From Thiopseudomonas sp. (GTDB taxonomy: Bacteria; Pseudomonadota; Gammaproteobacteria; Pseudomonadales; Pseudomonadaceae), in the NCBI GenBank assembly GCA_023228985.1, contig JALOAC010000046.1, positions 1-9,706 on the forward strand: a stretch of DNA of 9,706 nucleotides. Direction: 5' to 3'. Below are positions 7,405-9,706 of this stretch, piece by piece. A program made the position numbers and the translations under genes. The notes below the pieces were generated by a model. That model ran no database searches, was not told the origin of the DNA, and saw nothing but the letters and a program-made list of their open reading frames with translations. Each line of letters opens with the position of its first letter. The first letter of the stretch is position 1.

Positions 7405-7698
7405 ATGCTCTTTCTCCTGGGGTTAGCAATCAGTATGGCCATACTTGGCTGGTTGCTACAGCGGCTGTTCCCTGCTGCGTTTGCAGCGGGGCTGGTGGTA
7501 CTGGCTCCACTCTGGCTAGTCTTGGGCTGGCTGCATGACGTGCTACGTCTGCCGCTGTCCTTCCTGCGTCCAGTGGGTGCTGCCCTGGCTCGTGTCCTGG
7601 GCTTTATCGTGGTAGTGCCTATGCTGCCCTTTATCTTTACCTGGTCGCTGCTCTCGGCACTCCGGCGGCGCAAACAGCCGCCTGGCAAAGACGAATAA
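7405..7698 (+). CDS. small multi-pass membrane protein, 97 aa, last gene of the tra operon
   Basis: I do not recognise this protein. It is strongly hydrophobic, with three predicted membrane segments at about 2-18, 22-44 and 62-86, joined by short loops with Arg and His. It ends in a basic, polar tail (RRRKQPPGKDE), which is probably cytoplasmic. The ATG at 7405 lies 10 bases after the traG stop, and the GAGGG that overlaps that stop can serve as its ribosome-binding site, so translation is likely coupled. By its place it may help TraG in the membrane or act in entry exclusion; neither can be shown from the sequence. A terminator follows 28 bases after its stop. Confidence 0.72.
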   Translation: MLFLLGLAISMAILGWLLQRLFPAAFAAGLVVLAPLWLVLGWLHDVLRLPLSFLRPVGAALARVLGFIVVVPMLPFIFTWSLLSALRRRKQPPGKDE

Positions 7699-7704
7699 CG
7701 GGCG

Positions 7705-7721
7705 CTGCCCCTCAAGTGTCA
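7705..7721 (-). repeat. IncP-1-like iteron (TrfA-type binding site), copy 1
   Basis: Read on the minus strand this is TGACACTTGAGGGGCAG. As I remember it, the RK2 (IncP-1) iteron consensus is TGACA(C/G)(T/A)TGAGGGGC(A/G)(C/G), which this fits at every position. With the copy at 7801-7817 it forms an inverted repeat of 17 matching bases (7706-7722 with 7800-7816). Confidence 0.72.
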
Positions 7722-7725
7722 AAAT

Positions 7726-7758
7726 AAAAGCCGGTTTCTATTGTTTCCGGCTTTTTTT
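7726..7758. terminator. bidirectional intrinsic terminator between the tra operon and kfrA
   Basis: AAAAGCCGG (7726-7734) pairs with CCGGCTTTT (7747-7755) around a 12-base loop. A run of seven T (7752-7758) follows on the plus strand, and TTTTATTTT follows on the minus strand. It can therefore end both the traC-to-97-aa-protein transcript and the convergent kfrA transcript. It is framed by the two inverted iterons. Confidence 0.85.
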
Positions 7759-7914
7759 GTGCCTGCTCGGCCCTTTCTCGTCCATTTCACGGCCAGTTAT
7801 TGACACTTGAGGGGCACTCTTTCGTTTTATCTCCTGGCGTACCCATGCACCGGCTGTCTGCATTTCCTGGCGCAAGCTGTCCACTTCCTCCGGGGTCAAC
7901 TGCAACCTGCTCAT
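7738..7914 (-). CDS. small ORF overlapping the kfrA stop, 58 aa
   Basis: The start codon at 7912-7914 overlaps the kfrA stop (7911-7913) in an ATGA arrangement typical of translational coupling. The first 32 residues read like a real protein: MSRLQLTPEEVDSLRQEMQT is a helix with an acidic start, and the following AGAWVRQEIKRK is helical and basic. I do not recognise a family. The remaining 26 residues are encoded across an IncP-like iteron and the terminator hairpin, and the stop lies in the terminator loop. That part of the frame may be constrained by DNA function rather than by protein. If translated, it is a small basic protein made with KfrA, possibly a partner of it. Confidence 0.5.
   Translation of the reverse strand: MSRLQLTPEEVDSLRQEMQTAGAWVRQEIKRKSAPQVSITGREMDEKGPSRHKKSRKQ
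7801..7817 (+). repeat. IncP-1-like iteron (TrfA-type binding site), copy 2
   Basis: TGACACTTGAGGGGCAC agrees at all 17 positions with the RK2 iteron consensus as I recall it. It faces copy 1 at 7705-7721 across the terminator. No further copies are visible in the window, so this is not a full tandem oriV array. Confidence 0.75.
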
Positions 7915-8852
7915 TCTTTGCTGCCTTTTTTCTTGTCTACTGTGTTTGCCCTGGTCAGTCTGTCCAGCAAGTCGGCGGCTTGCTTCTCTACAGTTTCAAG
8001 ACGTGCATTTGCAGCAGCTGCCTGAATGCTCGCCTCCTGGGCGGCTTGTTGTACTGTTTTGAGTTCTGCAATTTCTACCGCTGCCTGGTCGGCTTTTTCT
8101 GTTGCTTTAACAAGATCAGCAGCGGCTTGCTGGTACTGCTCAAGCAGTCGCTTTGATGCTGAATCAAGCTCTACGTTTTTTGCCTTTTCATGCTCAACAG
8201 CAGCACGGTACTTGTCTGCAACTGTTTTTTGTTCTGCCAGTGCCGCTGCTGTTTTGTCTGCGTCCTGGTGTGCTCTATCCAGTTCAGCCCGCAAATCAAC
8301 AGCCCGGCGCTCTATTTCAACGGCTTTTGCTTCGGCTCGCTCTGCCCGCAAAACTGCTTGCGTCAGTTCAGCCCTAAGACTATCCAGCTCATTGGCGTTT
8401 TTTGTAATACGTGCATTGCTTACGACTTCTGCATCAGCTGCCTTAGCGACTACATCAGCCAGTTCTGTACGCGACAACTCCAGATCTCGCTCAAGCAATG
8501 CAACCAGCTCAACGGTTTCTGCCTGTTCTGCCTCAAGCGTTTCTTGTGCCTGGGCCAGTGCCTGCCGCTCGGCCTCAAGCCGACTTGCTGCAAGTGCCTG
8601 GGCTTCACGCCAAACCGCTGCCGCTGTGGTCAATGCTGCTTGCTGCAACACATCCGGCAATGCCTCCACCAGTGGCTGCAACTGCTCTTGCTCAGACGCC
8701 TGCTTGCGCCACAGCTTCATTGCCTCGCTGATTGTTGTAAAACTGCCGCCGCCCAACGCTTCCCGGACTGCTGCAAGTGTTGGCCGCTGGCCTGCTGCTG
8801 CCAGCTGGTCTGCTACTTCGTGAATGCGCTCATTTGAAAGTGGTGCTTGCAT
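7911..8852 (-). CDS. kfrA: KfrA-like DNA-binding coiled-coil plasmid protein
   Basis: The 313-aa protein has the KfrA layout. An N-terminal DNA-binding domain (residues 4-52) contains the helix-turn-helix TLAAVREALGGGSFTTISEA. A very long Ala/Glu/Gln-rich coiled coil runs from about 88 to 305, and the tail is basic (KKKGSKE). In IncP plasmids KfrA binds operators at its own promoter, represses itself and supports stable maintenance, perhaps as a nucleoid- or filament-like protein. I chose the ATG at 8850-8852, although the frame is open to 8918, because GAGGAA lies just upstream, the family start follows, and the longer version would run back through the promoter and operator. The gene converges on the tra operon. 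Confidence 0.9.
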   Translation of the reverse strand: MQAPLSNERIHEVADQLAAAGQRPTLAAVREALGGGSFTTISEAMKLWRKQASEQEQLQPLVEALPDVLQQAALTTAAAVWREAQALAASRLEAERQALAQAQETLEAEQAETVELVALLERDLELSRTELADVVAKAADAEVVSNARITKNANELDSLRAELTQAVLRAERAEAKAVEIERRAVDLRAELDRAHQDADKTAAALAEQKTVADKYRAAVEHEKAKNVELDSASKRLLEQYQQAAADLVKATEKADQAAVEIAELKTVQQAAQEASIQAAAANARLETVEKQAADLLDRLTRANTVDKKKGSKE

Positions 8853-8877
8853 GGTGGTTTCCTCGGGCTTTGTATCG

Positions 8878-8926
8878 TGTAGTATGTTGTAGCGTGTATT
8901 GTACAACATACAACACACTACAGCAA
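8878..8926 (-). promoter_or_regulatory. kfrA promoter overlapped by a large inverted-repeat operator
   Basis: Inner arms GTATGTTGTA (8882-8891) and TACAACATAC (8902-8911) match perfectly across 10 bases, and outer arms TGTAGT (8878-8883) and ACTACA (8917-8922) also match. The palindrome TTGTACAA lies at 8899-8906. On the minus strand a likely -10 TACAAT (8898-8903) and a weak -35 TTGCTG (8921-8926) are 17 bases apart and lie within this repeat. A protein bound here would block RNA polymerase. Self-repression by KfrA is the natural reading, by analogy with IncP plasmids. Confidence 0.7.
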
Positions 8927-8987
8927 TACAATTTTGCAGAAAATTCGGACTTCGCCGCCTGCACCGGCCTGGCTGCCCACCCCTTCC

Positions 8988-8998
8988 CTCTTGGCGTT
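8988..8998 (+). repeat. direct repeat CTCTTGGCGTT, copy 1
   Basis: The same 11 bases recur at 9167-9177. The match continues loosely on both sides: both copies are followed by two or three bases of mostly A and preceded, at different spacing, by GGCCTGGCT. Confidence 0.5.
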
Positions 8999-9136
8999 CA
9001 ACCAGCTGGCTTGCCAGCTCATAGGCGGCCTACAGCGGCCATAGCGGCGTTTTTATACATAGGCCACACAATCGCACTACCAACCACCAGAACGGCCAGC
9101 CTGTGCGCTCCTGGGCAGCCCGTTTTTACCAGGCAC

Positions 9137-9161
9137 AAAAAAACCAGACCCAACGGCCTGG
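9137..9161 (-). terminator. intrinsic terminator of the 103-aa gene
   Basis: On the minus strand, CCAGGCC and GGTCTGG pair over seven bases (one G-T wobble) around the loop GTTG, and seven T follow. It lies 36 bases past the stop of the 103-aa gene, so that gene appears to be a complete transcription unit rather than the start of a longer operon. Confidence 0.7.
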
Positions 9162-9166
9162 CTTCT

Positions 9167-9177
9167 CTCTTGGCGTT
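9167..9177 (+). repeat. direct repeat CTCTTGGCGTT, copy 2
   Basis: This is an identical 11-base word to 8988-8998. It lies between the terminator and the palindrome copy at 9181-9195. On the minus strand it reads AACGCCAAGAG, similar to AACACCAGGAG just before the 112-aa gene. Confidence 0.5.
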
Positions 9178-9180
9178 AAA

Positions 9181-9195
9181 TTTTAGCTGCTAAAA
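9181..9195. repeat. palindrome TTTTAGCTGCTAAAA, copy 3
   Basis: This is a perfect 7-1-7 palindrome with the same arms as copies 1 and 2 and a different central base (T). It begins one base after the stop codon of the 103-aa gene on the minus strand, again at a gene end. Confidence 0.85.
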
Positions 9196-9196
9196 A

Positions 9197-9508
9197 CTAA
9201 ACATTTGCCTGCACCCGCTTTACAGCAGTCACGAAGTCCAAACGCAATAGGTACATAGCTAAATCAACCGCACCGCCGCCGCCCTTCTCTGCTCTGGTGT
9301 CGTACCACTTCGGGCCGGTAGCCAGCAACTCAACTACACCACCACCCAGGGCCACATTAACCCGGACAGTATTTTTATCTTTGACCGGGACATAATCCGG
9401 GTCACGCTTCCAGTACAGACCCATTGCATCGAGCGCGGCAGTGACTGACATTTCCCGCAACTGCTGCAACAACTCTGGCGAGAATGATTTTCTTGATGCT
9501 TTTCTCAT
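9197..9508 (-). CDS. free-standing primase-like N-terminal domain protein, 103 aa
   Basis: The segment KWYDTRAEKGGGGAVDLAMYLLRLDFVTAVKRVQ (residues 67-100, key residues W-Y-D, GGGG, A-V-D-L and F..A) resembles the N-terminal, CHC2-like domain of plasmid primases and DUF3991/Toprim proteins, where a GGGGAIDL-like motif is followed by a helix ending in F..A...L. No zinc-binding cysteines are present (the protein has no Cys at all). The Toprim catalytic part that normally follows is absent. A stop, a palindrome and a terminator come directly after the domain, so it looks like a stand-alone gene rather than a recent truncation. The ATG at 9508 has AGGTAGG about 6-12 bases upstream. It may bind single-stranded DNA or help a primase; this is inference. 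Confidence 0.72.
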   Translation of the reverse strand: MRKASRKSFSPELLQQLREMSVTAALDAMGLYWKRDPDYVPVKDKNTVRVNVALGGGVVELLATGPKWYDTRAEKGGGGAVDLAMYLLRLDFVTAVKRVQANV

Positions 9509-9535
9509 AAAAGCCTACCTGTGATTTCTCTGTTA

Positions 9536-9565
9536 GTAATACGGACGGACTTGGGACACTCGCAA
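9536..9565 (-). promoter_or_regulatory. possible promoter of the 103-aa gene
   Basis: On the minus strand, TTGCGA (9560-9565) and TATTAC (9536-9541) are 18 bases apart and match the sigma-70 consensus at four of six positions each. Transcription would start about 20 bases before the ATG. The small inverted repeat at 9572-9584 lies just upstream. Confidence 0.35.
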
Positions 9566-9599
9566 TACTCCGTGCCTTTGGCACTGCGCGGGGCATGGA

Positions 9600-9617
9600 T
9601 AACTTGCAAGCAAGTTA
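9600..9617. repeat. inverted repeat TAACTTGC-AA-GCAAGTTA
   Basis: Two perfect 8-base arms surround AA, followed on the plus strand by CCCACCCCCC. There is no T-run on either side, so it is not a typical terminator. It could be a protein-binding site or part of an origin. Confidence 0.6.
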
Positions 9618-9706
9618 CCCACCCCCCTTGCGGCTACTCGCATTTATTCAATGCAGGGCTACTCAAAAGCTGGCCCTACGGGCCGGGCGTGGGCTTCGCC
9701 ATTAGT

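Larger units (their letters stand above)
8853..9196. other. intergenic region upstream of kfrA
   Basis: I see no convincing gene in these 344 bases. From left to right they hold the kfrA ribosome-binding site, the kfrA operator and promoter (8878-8926), one copy of a short direct repeat (8988-8998), a 7-2-7 inverted repeat AGCTGGC-TT-GCCAGCT (9004-9019), a GC-rich stretch with several AGCGGC-like words, a minus-strand terminator (9137-9161), the second direct-repeat copy (9167-9177) and a palindrome copy (9181-9195). Confidence 0.6.
9509..9706. other. right-end non-coding region with inverted repeats
   Basis: No gene is visible. The stretch holds a possible promoter for the 103-aa gene and inverted repeats GTGCC-TTT-GGCAC (9572-9584), TAACTTGC-AA-GCAAGTTA (9600-9617, followed by a C-rich run) and GGCCC-TAC-GGGCC (9672-9684). 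I cannot assign it an origin or a known site. Confidence 0.5.

Noticed and set aside
8026..8823. Ser/Ala/Cys-rich open frames on the plus strand opposite kfrA (8026-8823 and 8190-8837)
   Set aside because: They mirror the Ala/Glu/Gln-rich coiled-coil codons of kfrA and have no domain or convincing start.
8853..8918. A longer KfrA starting at 8918
   Set aside because: The extra residues have no family similarity, would be encoded by the operator and promoter, and lack a ribosome-binding site as good as the one before 8852.

Overview
The window looks like the conjugation (DNA-processing) and maintenance part of a plasmid from a Gram-negative proteobacterium. Three things point there. The mobilisation block is laid out as in Ti plasmids: a MobA/MobL-type relaxase-helicase gene reads away from a traC-traD-traG operon, with an oriT between them. 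There is a KfrA-type coiled-coil DNA-binding protein gene. Two 17-bp sites match, as I remember it, the iteron consensus of IncP-1 (RK2) plasmids. No replication initiator, partition ATPase, mating-pair (type IV secretion channel) gene, resistance gene, tRNA, rRNA, CRISPR array or transposase is visible, so this is a fragment of a larger plasmid. A beta- or gammaproteobacterial host is my inference from the IncP-like parts.

Layout. Positions 12-811 (minus strand) hold three small genes downstream of the relaxase: a hydrophilic 112-aa protein, a 72-aa one-helix membrane protein and a 60-aa hydrophobic protein that overlaps it. Its last part lies in markedly AT-rich DNA. Positions 835-4158 (minus) encode the 1107-aa relaxase TraA. 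Positions 4159-4350 are the divergent intergenic region with the oriT. Positions 4351-7394 (plus) hold traC, traD and a T4CP/TraG gene of unusual length (837 aa), followed by a 97-aa membrane protein at 7405-7698. Positions 7705-7817 hold two inverted IncP-like iterons around a bidirectional terminator. Positions 7738-8852 (minus) hold kfrA and an overlapping 58-aa ORF. Positions 8853-9196 hold the kfrA promoter/operator and a terminator. Positions 9197-9508 (minus) encode a free-standing 103-aa primase-like N-terminal domain. The last 198 bases hold a possible promoter and inverted repeats.

How the parts work together. TraA, helped by TraC and TraD, should nick oriT within the plus-strand sequence TAAGTGCGCCC, stay bound to the 5' end and unwind the plasmid. 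TraG should bring the complex to a type IV secretion channel encoded elsewhere. KfrA probably represses its own promoter and supports plasmid maintenance.

The least expected features are: a palindrome TTTTAGCNGCTAAAA repeated at gene boundaries; a roughly 200-residue predicted periplasmic domain inserted near the N-terminus of TraG; a 112-aa protein whose C-terminal tail resembles parts of the relaxase, including its extreme end; and the single IncP-type iterons placed between the tra operon and kfrA.
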